64,000 nucleotides of DNA, taken from positions 1-64,000 of the forward strand of contig JACKLN010000013.1 of NCBI GenBank assembly GCA_024235855.1, read 5' to 3'. Both the position numbers and the translations under genes were made by a program. This stretch comes from Burkholderiaceae bacterium (GTDB taxonomy: Bacteria; Pseudomonadota; Gammaproteobacteria; Burkholderiales; Burkholderiaceae_C). Positions 32,417 through 41,804 of the stretch are shown piece after piece. The notes beneath the pieces were generated by a model that ran no database searches, had not been told where the DNA came from, and was given only the letters and a program-made list of their open reading frames with translations. Positions within the stretch are counted from its first letter, which is position 1. Each line of letters opens with the position of its first letter.

Positions 32417-35400
32417 ATGACACCGCAGACAGACGCCACACGAACACCTTCGGCGGCCCGCCCGAGAGTCCATGCCGGCCGGGGCCTGCGCCCGCGCGCC
32501 GCCGGCGTGGGGCTGGCCGCCGTGATCGTCAGTGCCCTCGCGCTCGTGGCCTGCCAGGGCAGCACCGAGGGTGAAGGCAGCGCCACCGCGCAGGGCGACG
32601 TGCCCCTGGTCTACGCCAAGCGCGTCAACACCGTGAACCTGGCCGCGCTGCACGGCACGCCCTTCGTGGCCGGTGGCGACCTGATGCTGCGCGAGAAGTC
32701 CAGCCCCAGCGCGCCGGAGCACAACCTCACCGCCCACATCACGCAGGGCAACGGCGACGCGTCCGACCCCGAGGTCTCGTACGACGGGAAGAAGGTCGCC
32801 TTCGCGTTGCGCTGCCCCACCAGCAACACGGCCACCATCGACGGCCAGCCCGCCTGCACGGGCCGCTGGAACATCTGGGAATACGACATGTCGGGCGGCA
32901 GCCTGACCGGCGGCACGCTGCGCCGCATCACCGCCAGCACCGCCCACGACGACGTCGACCCCGCCTACCTGCCCGCCGGCCGCGGCTTCGTGTTCGCGTC
33001 GAACCGGCAGGTCAAGTCGTCGCTCAACCAGGCCCTGGGCCGCGCCTACCACGCGCTGGACGAGTACGAGCGCGAGCGCGTGCTGAACCTGCACACGATG
33101 GCCGCCGACGGCAGCAACATCCAGCAGATCACCTTCAACCAGAGCCACGACCGCAACCCCGTCGTGCGCGCCAACGGCGACATCATGTTCTCGCGCTGGG
33201 AGCACGTGGCCGACCGCAACCGCTTCGCGATCTTCCGCACCAAGCCCGACGGCACCGACCTCTTCGTGCTCTACGGTGCCCAGAGCCCGGGCAACAGCTT
33301 CCTGCACCCGCGCGAGATGGACCCGAGCGGCCCCTACGCCGGCTACGTGGCCTCGTCGCTGGTGCCGCTGAGCCGCGAGCAGGAAGGCGGCGCGCTGATG
33401 TTCATCGACGCGGCCAACTACTCCGAGCAGAACACGCCGGCCAACCGCACCGTGCCGGCCCAGGGCGGCCAGCGCCAGGCGACGGCCGAGACGCTGGACA
33501 ACGACCGCGGCCTGTCGCTCAACGGCCGAGCCACCAGCCCCTACCCGCTGTGGGACGGCACGAACCGCGTGCTGGTCTCGTGGCGGCCCTGCGAGGTGCT
33601 GCGCGGCACCGACCTCGTGCCCTGCGCCACGCTGACCCCCGACGAACTCGCCCGCCTTTCGGACGACAACCGCAGCGACGCCGAGGTGGCCGCCGACGAA
33701 CTCAGCGCCGACGTGCCGGCTTCCTATGCCGTCTACATGTTCGACCCGGTGCCGCAGACCTGGCTGATCGTGGCCGCGCCGCCGCCGGGCTTCATGCTCG
33801 TGGACCCGGTGCCGCTGCAGCCGCGCACCGAGCCGGCCGCCCCCGAGCCCACCAACGTGGACCCGGCACTGGCCGCACAGGACCTGGCCTTGATCGAGGT
33901 GCGCAGCGTCTACGACACCGACGGCCTGCGCCGCATGGGCGAGCCCATGCTCACCGCGGCCGACCTCGCCCCTGGCTGCAGCGCCGGCATCGCCACCACG
34001 GCACCGGAGGAACCGGGCGACACGCGGGCCTTCGTGGCCGACCTGCGCCGCATCAAGGACCCGGCCGACCCGGCCTACCACTGCGCGCCCGTGCGCTTCA
34101 TCCGCGCCGTGCGTGCCGTCTCGCCGCCGGCCGGCGGCATGGGCACGCGCCAGGCCATCGGCGAGACCAACTTCGAGCCGCAGCAGATCCTGGGCTACAG
34201 CGTGGTCGAGCCCGACGGCAGCTTCAAGCTGCAGGTGCCGGCCGACGTGCCGCTGGGACTGCAGGTCGTGGACGCCGAGGGCCGCGCCTTCCAGACCCAC
34301 ACCAACTGGATCCAGGTGCGTCCGGGCGAGCGCCGCACCTGCGACGGCTGCCACAGCCCGCGCCGCGGCGCGGCGCTGAACTCCGGCGCGGTGGCCAACG
34401 CCCTGCCCGCGGCGCTGAAGACCACGCTGTCGGCCCAGCACGTGCAGGGCGAGACCATGGCCAGCCTGCGCACACGGCTGGACGCCACGCTGCTGACCCT
34501 GCAGACCGACCCGGTGTTCAGCGACGTCTGGGCCGACACCGCGCAAAGCGGCGTGCAGGCCCGGGCCGCGCTCTCGCTGCGCTACACCGGCAACCCGGAT
34601 GCGGCCGACGACCTCGTCACCGCGGTGCCGGCCAACGGCGTCATCAACTACCCCGACCACATCCAGCCGTTGTGGACCCGTGCCCGGGGCCCGGAAGGCA
34701 CGCTCACCTGCACCAACTGCCACGCCGACCCGGCGAAGCTGGACTTGCGCGGCACGATTGGTGGCGGCGGCCGGCTGACCAGCTACGAGGAACTGCTGAT
34801 CGGCGACCCGCAGATCGACCCCGTCACCGGCCAGCCGGTGGTGGTGGTGCGCCAGGGCGTACCGGAACTGCAGCGCCTGGCGCCGCTGGTGGAGACCAGC
34901 TCCGGCGCGGCCAACACCGCCGGCCTGGCGCGCAAGAGCCGGCTCACCGAGATCCTGTGGGGCCAGACCCTGCTGGCCGGCGGCGGCGCACGCACGGCGC
35001 ACCCCAACCCGCCGGACACGGCGCCCGACCACGCCGCCCTGCTCAATCGCGCCGAGAAACGCCTGCTGGCCGAGTGGATGGACCTGGGCGGCCAGTACTA
35101 CAACGACCTCTTCGCCCCCGGCGGCGGCGTGCGCAGCGTGGCCACGCTCAGCGAAGCCGTGTTCAACACCGAGGTGATGCCGGTGCTGCGCCAGAGCTGC
35201 ATGGGCGCCTGCCACCAGGCCGGCGGCAGCGACGGGGGCAACGACTTCCGGTCCAACCGCCTGGTGCTCACCGGCGACCCGGAAGGCGACTTCAACGTCG
35301 TGCTCACCATGGTCAACGACACCTGCAACCCGGCGGCCAACCGCCTGCTGCAGCGCCCGTCCACCGTGCCGCACCCGGCCGGTGCCGTCACCCAGACCAC

Positions 35401-35476
35401 CCCGGTGCTGGCCCCGGACAGCCTGGGCTACGCCACGCTCGTCAACTGGATCGCGCGAGGTTGTCCGTCTTCATGA
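32417..35476 (+). CDS. Large HzsA-like haem-motif lipoprotein with TolB-like propeller
   Basis: A 1019-residue exported lipoprotein: a charged N-tail, hydrophobic helix and lipobox LVAC with Cys46. Residues about 110-420 contain beta-propeller-like repeats (DPEVSYDGKKVAFAL, DPAYLPAGRGFVFASN, NPVVRANGDIMFSR). Haem-attachment motifs are CDGCH (642-646), CTNCH (765-769) and a wide CMGACH (928-933). The organisation resembles proteins annotated as hydrazine-synthase-alpha-domain (HZS_alpha), which combine a propeller with c-haem domains. A strong AGGAGG site precedes the ATG, and the stop overlaps the next gene. A redox role at the outer membrane is likely; hydrazine chemistry is not implied. Confidence 0.8.
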   Translation: MTPQTDATRTPSAARPRVHAGRGLRPRAAGVGLAAVIVSALALVACQGSTEGEGSATAQGDVPLVYAKRVNTVNLAALHGTPFVAGGDLMLREKSSPSAPEHNLTAHITQGNGDASDPEVSYDGKKVAFALRCPTSNTATIDGQPACTGRWNIWEYDMSGGSLTGGTLRRITASTAHDDVDPAYLPAGRGFVFASNRQVKSSLNQALGRAYHALDEYERERVLNLHTMAADGSNIQQITFNQSHDRNPVVRANGDIMFSRWEHVADRNRFAIFRTKPDGTDLFVLYGAQSPGNSFLHPREMDPSGPYAGYVASSLVPLSREQEGGALMFIDAANYSEQNTPANRTVPAQGGQRQATAETLDNDRGLSLNGRATSPYPLWDGTNRVLVSWRPCEVLRGTDLVPCATLTPDELARLSDDNRSDAEVAADELSADVPASYAVYMFDPVPQTWLIVAAPPPGFMLVDPVPLQPRTEPAAPEPTNVDPALAAQDLALIEVRSVYDTDGLRRMGEPMLTAADLAPGCSAGIATTAPEEPGDTRAFVADLRRIKDPADPAYHCAPVRFIRAVRAVSPPAGGMGTRQAIGETNFEPQQILGYSVVEPDGSFKLQVPADVPLGLQVVDAEGRAFQTHTNWIQVRPGERRTCDGCHSPRRGAALNSGAVANALPAALKTTLSAQHVQGETMASLRTRLDATLLTLQTDPVFSDVWADTAQSGVQARAALSLRYTGNPDAADDLVTAVPANGVINYPDHIQPLWTRARGPEGTLTCTNCHADPAKLDLRGTIGGGGRLTSYEELLIGDPQIDPVTGQPVVVVRQGVPELQRLAPLVETSSGAANTAGLARKSRLTEILWGQTLLAGGGARTAHPNPPDTAPDHAALLNRAEKRLLAEWMDLGGQYYNDLFAPGGGVRSVATLSEAVFNTEVMPVLRQSCMGACHQAGGSDGGNDFRSNRLVLTGDPEGDFNVVLTMVNDTCNPAANRLLQRPSTVPHPAGAVTQTTPVLAPDSLGYATLVNWIARGCPSS

Positions 35477-36084
35477 GTCTTCACCGTCGCGCCTTCTCCC
35501 CGGCCGCCCCGCTGGTGGCCACCCTCGTCCTGACGATGGTGGCCGCCTGCGGTGGCGGCAATCCGCTGGGCAACCCCGACGAGGTGGCCAACCCACCGGC
35601 CAGCGGCACCCGCAAGCTCAGCTTCGCGTACTTCCAGCGCTGCGTGCAGCCCATCCTGGAAGCGCAGTTGCCGATCACGCTCAACGGCGTGACCACCGTC
35701 AACAGCTGCGCCAGCAGCGGCTGCCACGACGACACCAACGGCACCGGCGGCGCGCTGCGCCTGCGCAGCGGCGCGGCGCTGGTGGACCTGACGCTCACGC
35801 CCGAGCAGATCCGCGCCACCGAGATGTACCGCAACTTCTACTCGTCGCAGGGCGAGGTGGTGTTCGGCGACACGCTGGCCAGCCGGCTGATCGCCAAGCC
35901 GCTGGTGCGCAACGTGCTGCATGGCGGTGGCCTGGTCTTCGACAGCGAGGACGACCCCAACGTGCGCATCCTGCGCTACTGGATCGAACACCCCATGCCG
36001 GCCGGCCAGGACGAATTCAGTGCCGCCGGCGATGCCCTGTTCACGCCGCCGGATGCGGCCACCGGCGCGTGCAACGTCGAATGA
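35473..36084 (+). CDS. Lipoprotein with atypical CX4CH haem-like motif
   Basis: A 203-residue lipoprotein: signal ending TMVAAC, modified Cys26. FAYFQRCVQPIL and CASSGCHDD (Cys-x4-Cys-His) resemble cytochrome-c-like domains of the kind in the preceding protein, but the spacing is not the standard CXXCH; FQRC and a C-terminal GACNVE add two cysteines. It may bind haem through the unusual motif or may have lost it. It overlaps both neighbours by ATGA junctions, so it is tightly coupled to the large lipoprotein. Confidence 0.72.
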   Translation: MSLHRRAFSPAAPLVATLVLTMVAACGGGNPLGNPDEVANPPASGTRKLSFAYFQRCVQPILEAQLPITLNGVTTVNSCASSGCHDDTNGTGGALRLRSGAALVDLTLTPEQIRATEMYRNFYSSQGEVVFGDTLASRLIAKPLVRNVLHGGGLVFDSEDDPNVRILRYWIEHPMPAGQDEFSAAGDALFTPPDAATGACNVE

Positions 36085-36863
36085 AGACCCTTCCCTCGCT
36101 GCTGGCCGCGTTGGCCCTGCTGGCACCCCTGCTGGTCGCCCAGCCTGCCCGGGCCGCCGATGACGCGCCGGAGACGGAGCGCGTGCAGGTGGCCACGCCC
36201 TACATCGAGCTGCGCACCGGCCCCGGGCGCGGCTACCCGGTGTTCCACGTGGCCGAGCGCCGCCAATGGGTGGTGATCGAGCTGCGCCGCACCGACTGGT
36301 ACCGCGTGCGCGTGGAAGGCGCGCGCAGCGCGGCCGGCGAGGCCGTGGTCGGCTGGGTACCGCGCGAACAGCTCGCCACCACGCTGACCGAAGCCGGCAC
36401 CGGCAAGAGCTTCCGCGACCTCGTCGTCGACGACTACCTCAGCCGCCGCATGGAGATGGGCGCCAGCTGGGGCCGCTTCGAGAAGGAGCCCACGCTCAAG
36501 GTCTGGGGTGCCTGGCGCCTGTCGGACACGCTGGCCGCCGAGGTCAGCTTCGGCCAGGTGCAGGGCCTGTACGCCGGCAGCTCCTGGTGGAGCATGGGCC
36601 TGACCAGCGAGCCCTGGTCCCACCAGCGGCTGTCGCCGCACTTCGGCATCGGCGTGGGCCGCTTCCGCAACGCGCCCAACCTCAGCCTCGTCAACGCCGA
36701 GGCCACCGACGCCAACCAGGCGCAGATGCAGCTGGGCCTGCGCTGGTACTTCACGCGCCGTTTCGTCGGCCGGCTGGACTACACGCGCACCACCGCCTTC
36801 ATCGCCGACGAGCGCAACACCGAGTACCGCGCCTTCACCGCCGGCCTGTCCTTCTTCTTCTGA
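36081..36863 (+). CDS. SH3-domain plus outer-membrane barrel protein
   Basis: A 260-residue exported protein. After the signal (LLVAQPARA-A) comes a bacterial SH3-like domain (VATPYIELRTGPGRGYPVFHV, then WYRVRVEG and GWVPREQL, residues about 36-100). The second half is beta-barrel-like, ending in FTAGLSFFF, with a terminal Phe as in outer-membrane barrels. SH3b domains bind peptidoglycan or peptides, so the protein may link wall and outer membrane. Overlaps the preceding gene. Confidence 0.72.
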   Translation: MKTLPSLLAALALLAPLLVAQPARAADDAPETERVQVATPYIELRTGPGRGYPVFHVAERRQWVVIELRRTDWYRVRVEGARSAAGEAVVGWVPREQLATTLTEAGTGKSFRDLVVDDYLSRRMEMGASWGRFEKEPTLKVWGAWRLSDTLAAEVSFGQVQGLYAGSSWWSMGLTSEPWSHQRLSPHFGIGVGRFRNAPNLSLVNAEATDANQAQMQLGLRWYFTRRFVGRLDYTRTTAFIADERNTEYRAFTAGLSFFF

Positions 36864-36873
36864 CCGCCACCCC

Positions 36874-37509
36874 ATGCGCCGCACCCTCACCGCCCTGCTG
36901 CTCAGTACCACTGCCCTCACCGCCTTGCCGGTGCTGGCACAGACACGCCCGGCCGACGAACCGCCCATCGTGCCCGAGGTGGAACGGCGCGAACTGCGGC
37001 TGCCGCGCTTCCCGTCGCGCGACTTCGAGGTCGGCGCCTTCGTGGGCACCTACGCCACCGAGAACTTCGGCGCCAGCGCCGTCTACGGCCTGCGCCTGGG
37101 CTACCACCTGACCGAGGACTGGTTCTTCGAGGGCACGTTCGGCAGTACCCAGGTCAGCGACGCCTCGTTCCGCCAGATCCTGCCCGGCGGCATCTTCACC
37201 AGCGAGAAGGAGCGGCTGAGCTACTACAGCGTCTCCGCCGGCTACAACCTGCTGCCCGGCGAGGTGTTCCTGGGCTCGCGGCAGGCGCGCGCCACCGCCA
37301 TCTACCTCGTCGGCGGCGTCGGCAGCACCGACTTCGCCGGCCAGAAGCGGCAGACCTTCCACGTCGGTTTCGGCTGGCGCATCCTGCTCGGCGACCGCGG
37401 TGCGCTGCGCGTGGACCTTCGGGACCACATCTTCTCGCTGGACCTGCTGGGGCAGAACCAGAGCACGCAGAACCTCGAGGCCAGCGTCGGCTTCGGCTTC
37501 CATTTCTGA
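36874..37509 (+). CDS. Outer-membrane beta-barrel protein
   Basis: A 211-residue protein with a signal peptide (TALTALPVLAQ) and an eight-strand-like barrel: FEVGAFVGTYATENFGAS, LRLGYHLTEDWFFEGTFG, YYSVSAGYNLLPGE, IYLVGGVGSTDFAG, ending in Phe (VGFGFHF). It resembles the outer-membrane barrel family seen in myxobacterial adventurous-gliding clusters, a similarity noted from memory and not computed. It lies 10 bases after the SH3-barrel gene. Confidence 0.72.
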   Translation: MRRTLTALLLSTTALTALPVLAQTRPADEPPIVPEVERRELRLPRFPSRDFEVGAFVGTYATENFGASAVYGLRLGYHLTEDWFFEGTFGSTQVSDASFRQILPGGIFTSEKERLSYYSVSAGYNLLPGEVFLGSRQARATAIYLVGGVGSTDFAGQKRQTFHVGFGWRILLGDRGALRVDLRDHIFSLDLLGQNQSTQNLEASVGFGFHF

Positions 37510-37520
37510 AGGGGCCGACG

Positions 37521-37991
37521 ATGAAGACCCTGTTCGCCGCCGTGCTGCTGGCCGCTGCCGCGTCCGTGCACGCCACGCCCGCCCCCGACTTCACGCTCAA
37601 GACTCTGGACGGCCCCGCCCTGCGCCTGGCCGAGCAGCGCGGCCAGGTCGTGCTGGTCAACTTCTGGGCCAGCTGGTGCGCGCCTTGCAAGGTGGAGATG
37701 CCGCACCTCAACCGCCTGGCCGACAAGTACCGCGACACCGGCGTGGTACTGCTGGCCGTCAACGTCGACGACGACCCGAAGAAGGCGGCGGCCGAGGCCA
37801 GGAAGCTCGGCATCAACTTCCCGGTGCTGCTGGACACGGCCAAGACCGCCAGCAAGGCCTACCAGCTGCAAGCCATGCCCACCACCGTTCTCGTCGACCG
37901 CGACGGCAAGGTGCGCCACGTGCATCAGGGCTACCGCGCCGGCTACGAGCAGACTTACGACGAGCAGCTGCGCGCGCTGGTGAAGGAATGA
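37521..37991 (+). CDS. TlpA-like thiol-disulfide oxidoreductase
   Basis: A 156-residue periplasmic thioredoxin: signal peptide (LAAAASVHA), then PDFTLKTLDG, the active site WCAPCK at about 53-58 and the cis-Pro region AMPTTVLVDRDG. TlpA/ResA proteins reduce cysteines for c-type haem attachment, which fits the haem-motif lipoproteins in the same locus. Its stop overlaps the DUF4266 gene. Confidence 0.9.
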   Translation: MKTLFAAVLLAAAASVHATPAPDFTLKTLDGPALRLAEQRGQVVLVNFWASWCAPCKVEMPHLNRLADKYRDTGVVLLAVNVDDDPKKAAAEARKLGINFPVLLDTAKTASKAYQLQAMPTTVLVDRDGKVRHVHQGYRAGYEQTYDEQLRALVKE

Positions 37992-38215
37992 GAGCTGCCA
38001 CCGTCCTGACGCTGCTGGCTGCGGCCGCCCTGTGCGGCGGCTGCGCCGCCCCCGAGCCCTGGGTCAAGCCCTACGAGCGCGGCCGCCTGGCCGAGCCGGA
38101 GATGCTGTGGACGCGCCAGGCGCTGATCGACAAGCACCGCGAGCACGTGCACGTGGTGCGCGAGGCGGCGCGCGGCGCCACCGGTGTGCAGGGAGGTGGC
38201 TGTGGCTGCAACTAG
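37988..38215 (+). CDS. DUF4266 small lipoprotein
   Basis: A 75-residue lipoprotein with lipobox CGGC (Cys19). The mature part begins APEPWVKPYERGRLAEPEML and ends in GGGCGCN, the Cys/Gly tail that characterises DUF4266. These genes are nearly always next to DUF3570 genes, as here. The CGC tail could coordinate metal or be handled by the TlpA partner encoded just upstream. Molecular role unknown. Confidence 0.88.
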   Translation: MRAATVLTLLAAAALCGGCAAPEPWVKPYERGRLAEPEMLWTRQALIDKHREHVHVVREAARGATGVQGGGCGCN

Positions 38216-39317
38216 CCTGTGGCGCCGTGCGCTGGCCTGGCTCGGTGGCCTGCTGGCCGTGGCACCGGCCGCCGCGGTCGACGTGCCCGCCGACCGCGCC
38301 GAGGCCATGTTCCACGTCTACGACGGTGGCGGCATGACCGCCAGCGGCCCGGCCTTCCTGGTGCGCAAGAAGCTGGCCGACCGCGTGTCGGCCTCGGCGT
38401 CCTATTACGTGGACGCGGTCAGCAATGCGTCCATCGACGTCGTCACCACCGCCAGCCCGTTCAAGGAGACGCGCAACGAGGTCGGCCTGGGGCTGGACTG
38501 GGCGGTGCGCGACGCGCTGGTCACCGCGTCCTTCAGCCGCAGCGACGAGCCCGACTACACCGCCAGCACCGTGGGCCTGGACGTGGCGCAGGACATCTTC
38601 GGCGGCATGACCACGGTGAACCTGGGGTTCAGCCGCGGCAGCGACACCGTGCTCAGCGTCACCGACCGCGAGTTCTCGGACTTCGCGCGCCACTGGCAGT
38701 ACCGCGTGGGCGTCACGCAGATCCTCACGCCGCGCTGGCTGATGAGCGCCAACCTCGAGGCCGTGGCCGACGAGGGCTTCCTCGGCAGCCCCTACCGCGC
38801 CGCGCGCATCTTCGGCGCCGCGGTGCCGGAGCGCCTGCCGCGCACGCGCTCCGGGCGCGCCGTGAAGCTGCGCGCGCTGGGCGCCGTGGGCGATACCGGT
38901 TCCATGCGCGGCGAACTGCGCTACTACTGGGACACCTGGGGCCTGAAGGCCACCACGGTGGAGCTCGGCGGCGCCAAGCGGCTGGGCGGCGACCTGGACC
39001 GCTGGACCGGCGGCTGGCTGGTCGATGCCGCCGTGCGCCTGCACAGCCAGAACTCGGCGCTCTTCTATGCCGACAACGCCGAGACCGAGACCACCTACCT
39101 CACGCGCAACCGCCAGCTCAGCGCCTTCCGCAGCACCGGCATCTTCCTGCGCGGCCAGCGCCCGCTGAAGCTGGACTGGGGCGGCGCCGACTGGCAGTTC
39201 GCCGCCGCCTACGAGTTCAAGCGCTTCAGCTTCAGCGATTTCACCGACCTCCGCACCGGGGGCGCCTATGCCCACAACGCCCATGTCCTGCAGATCCTGC
39301 TTTCGGCGAACTACTGA
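38202..39317 (+). CDS. DUF3570 outer-membrane protein
   Basis: A 371-residue outer-membrane protein of the DUF3570 family, predicted barrel: YDGGGMTASGPAFLVRKKLADRVSASASYYVDAVSNAS (positions about 43-80) is the conserved opening, followed by alternating strands and an aromatic end (ILLSANY). The GTG at 38202 is chosen because GGGAGG sits 5 bases before it; upstream in-frame GTGs lack this. It overlaps the DUF4266 gene by 14 bases. Function unknown; genome contexts couple it to ApbE, TlpA-like and DUF4266 proteins. Confidence 0.88.
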   Translation: MAATSLWRRALAWLGGLLAVAPAAAVDVPADRAEAMFHVYDGGGMTASGPAFLVRKKLADRVSASASYYVDAVSNASIDVVTTASPFKETRNEVGLGLDWAVRDALVTASFSRSDEPDYTASTVGLDVAQDIFGGMTTVNLGFSRGSDTVLSVTDREFSDFARHWQYRVGVTQILTPRWLMSANLEAVADEGFLGSPYRAARIFGAAVPERLPRTRSGRAVKLRALGAVGDTGSMRGELRYYWDTWGLKATTVELGGAKRLGGDLDRWTGGWLVDAAVRLHSQNSALFYADNAETETTYLTRNRQLSAFRSTGIFLRGQRPLKLDWGGADWQFAAAYEFKRFSFSDFTDLRTGGAYAHNAHVLQILLSANY

Positions 39318-39918
39318 CGCACTCGCCGCCGCGCTGATGCTGGCCGCGCTGCCGGCGCTGGCGCAGCAGCCGACCCCGCCGACCACGCCCGTTGCACCCG
39401 TCACGGCGCCGGCCACCACCGCACCGGCCACGGCCACGGCACCTGCAGCGCCGGCTCCGGCAGCCACGCTCGATGCCCGCCTGCAGGCGCTGAAGGCCGA
39501 CGTCATCGCGCTCAACCGCGACCTGCTGGTGCTGGAGGAGGAACTGCTGTTCCCCGCCAGCACGCAACTGGCCGTGTTCGTGTCGATGGACGTCGGCCGG
39601 CTGTTCGAACTGGAATCGGTGCAGCTGAAGATCGGCGACGAGGTCGTGGCCTCGCACCTCTACACCCCGCTGGAGGTGCAGGCGCTGCACCGCGGCGGCA
39701 TGCAGCGGCTGCACCTGGGCAACCTCAAGAGCGGCGAGCACGAGCTGGTCGCGGTCTTCACCGGCCGCGGCCCGGCGCATGGCGACGACCGGCGCGACTA
39801 CAAGCGCGGCACCACGCTGACCTTCGAGAAAGGCACCGGCGCCAAGGCCATCGAGCTGCGCATCACCGATGCGCAGGCCAAGCTGCAGCCCGAGTTCGAG
39901 GTCAAGGTCTGGCCGTGA
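39268..39918 (+). CDS. Exported coiled-coil/beta protein
   Basis: A 216-residue protein not assigned to a named family. After a signal region (LAAALMLAALPALAQQ) comes a Pro/Thr/Ala-rich linker (about 34-68), a short coiled coil (LDARLQALKADVIALNRDLL) and a beta-rich domain (QLAVFVSMDVGRLFELESVQ, GEHELVAVFTG). The start is uncertain: ATG 39268 (GGGGG before it) or ATG 39286, both inside the DUF3570 gene. The stop overlaps the next gene. Probably periplasmic part of the envelope complex. Confidence 0.68.
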   Translation: MPTTPMSCRSCFRRTTDALAAALMLAALPALAQQPTPPTTPVAPVTAPATTAPATATAPAAPAPAATLDARLQALKADVIALNRDLLVLEEELLFPASTQLAVFVSMDVGRLFELESVQLKIGDEVVASHLYTPLEVQALHRGGMQRLHLGNLKSGEHELVAVFTGRGPAHGDDRRDYKRGTTLTFEKGTGAKAIELRITDAQAKLQPEFEVKVWP

Positions 39919-41804
39919 AGCACTGGGCGGTCCTGATCGGGATGGCGGCCACGGCCCTGTCGGCGGCGGCCGTGGAGCCGGTGCGCGCGCAGCCATCGAA
40001 GCCCGGCCCGGTCCAGGCGCCCTTCTGGGGCGACGCGCTGTTCCACGTCTACCAGGGCAAGACCTTCTCGGCGCTGACCACGCTGATGGCCTCGCAGCAG
40101 TTCGGCCGCGTGGCGCCGCATGCCGACGAGGCCGAGGCCACGCGCGGCGGCCTGCTGCTGGCCTACGGCCTGCACCGCGAGGCCGAGGCCGTGTTCACCG
40201 CGCTGGCCGAACGCGGCACCACGGCGGCGCTGCGCGACAAGGCCTGGTTCCACCTGGCGAAGATCCGCTGGCAGCGCGGCCTGCCGGCCGAGGCCGATGC
40301 GGCCCTGGCCCGCGTGGCCGGCCCGCTGGACGCGGAGCTCGAAACCGACCGTCAGCTGCTGGCCGCCCAGGTGCGGCTCGCGCTGGGGGACCCGGCCGGC
40401 GCCGCCGCGCGCCTGCAGGCCCTGGCCGAGGACGCCGAGGGCACGCCCTATGCCCGCTACAACCTGGGCGTGGCGCTGCTCGAAGGCCAGCGCCGCGCCG
40501 ACGGCCGCGCCTGGCTCGACCGCCTGGGCCAGATGCCGGTGACCACCCGGCCACCCGAGGAGCGCCGCGCGCTGCGCGACAAGGCCAACCTGACCCTGGG
40601 CTTCGACGCCCTGCGCCATGGCGAACCGGCCCCCGCGCGGCAGGCGCTCGAACGTGTGCGCCTGAACGGCCCCTTCGCCAACCCCGCGCTGCTGGCCTTC
40701 GGCTGGGCGGCGCTGGAGGACAAGGCGCCGCGCCAGGCCCTGGTGCCCTGGCAGGAACTGCTCCAGCGCAACCCCAGCGATCCAGCGGTGCTGGAAGCCC
40801 GCCTGGCCGTGCCGCACGCACTGGTGGAACTGAAGGCCGACGCCGCCGCCGTGCAGGGCTACACCGAGGCCCTGGCCGCCTACGCCGCCGAGGCCCAGGC
40901 GCTGACCGACACCATCGCCGCGCTGCAGGGCGGTGCCCTGGTGGACACGCTGATCGCCGGCAACCCCGGCGCCGATCTGGGCTGGGGCTGGACCGCCGAG
41001 ACCCTGCCGGCCGACCTGCCCCATCGCGCCCAGCTGGCGCCGGTGCTGGCCACCCACGCCTGGCAGTCGGCGCTGAAGGACCAGCGCGACCTGCGCTTCT
41101 TCCTGCAGCACCTGGGCCGCTGGCAGCGCGACCTGCTGAGCTTCGACACCATGCTGGCCACGCGTGAGCAGCGCTTCGCCGCCATGCTGCCCGCCACCCG
41201 CGACACGCGGCTGGCCGACACCCAGGCGCGCCTGGCCGCCGAGCAGCGCACGCTGGCCGGTGCGCTGGCCACCGCCGACGCCCGCGCCCTGGCCGACGAC
41301 CGCGAGCGCGCCCTGATCGAGCGTCTGGATCGCGCCCAGCGCACGCTGGCCAGCCTGCCGGACGACGACGCCAGCCGGACACTGCGCGACCGCCTGCAAC
41401 GCGTGGCGGGCGCGCTGGAGTGGCAGCTGTCCGTGGCCGTGCCCGAGCGCCGCTGGGCCGCGCGCAAGGCGCTGCGCGAGATCGAGACCGAACTGGCCAA
41501 CAGCGCCGAGCGCATGGCCACGCTGCAGGCCGCGCAACGCGACGAACCGCAGCGCTTCGCCGGCTTCGCCGGGCGCATCGCCGCCCTGCGCACGCGCATC
41601 GCCACCCTGTTGCCGCAGGTGGCGGCGCTGCAGGCCGAGCAGCAGACCGAGCTGCAGGCCGTGGCCATCCGCCACCTGCAGGACCAGCAGGCGCGGCTGG
41701 CCGAATACACCACCCAGGCGCGCTTCGCGCTGGCCCGGTTGCAGGACCCGGCCACGCTGGCACAGCGCGGCGACGCGTCGGAGGCACCCGATGCGCCGCG
41801 TTGA
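39915..41804 (+). CDS. Large periplasmic TPR/helical-repeat protein
   Basis: A 629-residue exported protein beginning with GTG that overlaps the previous stop (GTGA). After the signal (ATALSAAAVEPVRAQ) lie TPR-like helical repeats to about residue 300 (LHREAEAVFTALAERG, DKAWFHLAKIRWQRGLPAEA, YARYNLGVALLEG). The region from about 420 to 610 is strongly coiled-coil (LADTQARLAAEQRTLAGALA, LQAEQQTELQAVAIRHLQDQ). A scaffold spanning the periplasm is the natural reading. It overlaps the next TPR lipoprotein gene by 14 bases. Confidence 0.78.
   Translation: MKHWAVLIGMAATALSAAAVEPVRAQPSKPGPVQAPFWGDALFHVYQGKTFSALTTLMASQQFGRVAPHADEAEATRGGLLLAYGLHREAEAVFTALAERGTTAALRDKAWFHLAKIRWQRGLPAEADAALARVAGPLDAELETDRQLLAAQVRLALGDPAGAAARLQALAEDAEGTPYARYNLGVALLEGQRRADGRAWLDRLGQMPVTTRPPEERRALRDKANLTLGFDALRHGEPAPARQALERVRLNGPFANPALLAFGWAALEDKAPRQALVPWQELLQRNPSDPAVLEARLAVPHALVELKADAAAVQGYTEALAAYAAEAQALTDTIAALQGGALVDTLIAGNPGADLGWGWTAETLPADLPHRAQLAPVLATHAWQSALKDQRDLRFFLQHLGRWQRDLLSFDTMLATREQRFAAMLPATRDTRLADTQARLAAEQRTLAGALATADARALADDRERALIERLDRAQRTLASLPDDDASRTLRDRLQRVAGALEWQLSVAVPERRWAARKALREIETELANSAERMATLQAAQRDEPQRFAGFAGRIAALRTRIATLLPQVAALQAEQQTELQAVAIRHLQDQQARLAEYTTQARFALARLQDPATLAQRGDASEAPDAPR

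Noticed and set aside
32129..35374. A long open frame antisense to the HzsA-like lipoprotein gene
   Set aside because: Low-complexity Val/Gly/Arg/His translation with no domain; the sense strand has a signal, lipobox and haem motifs.
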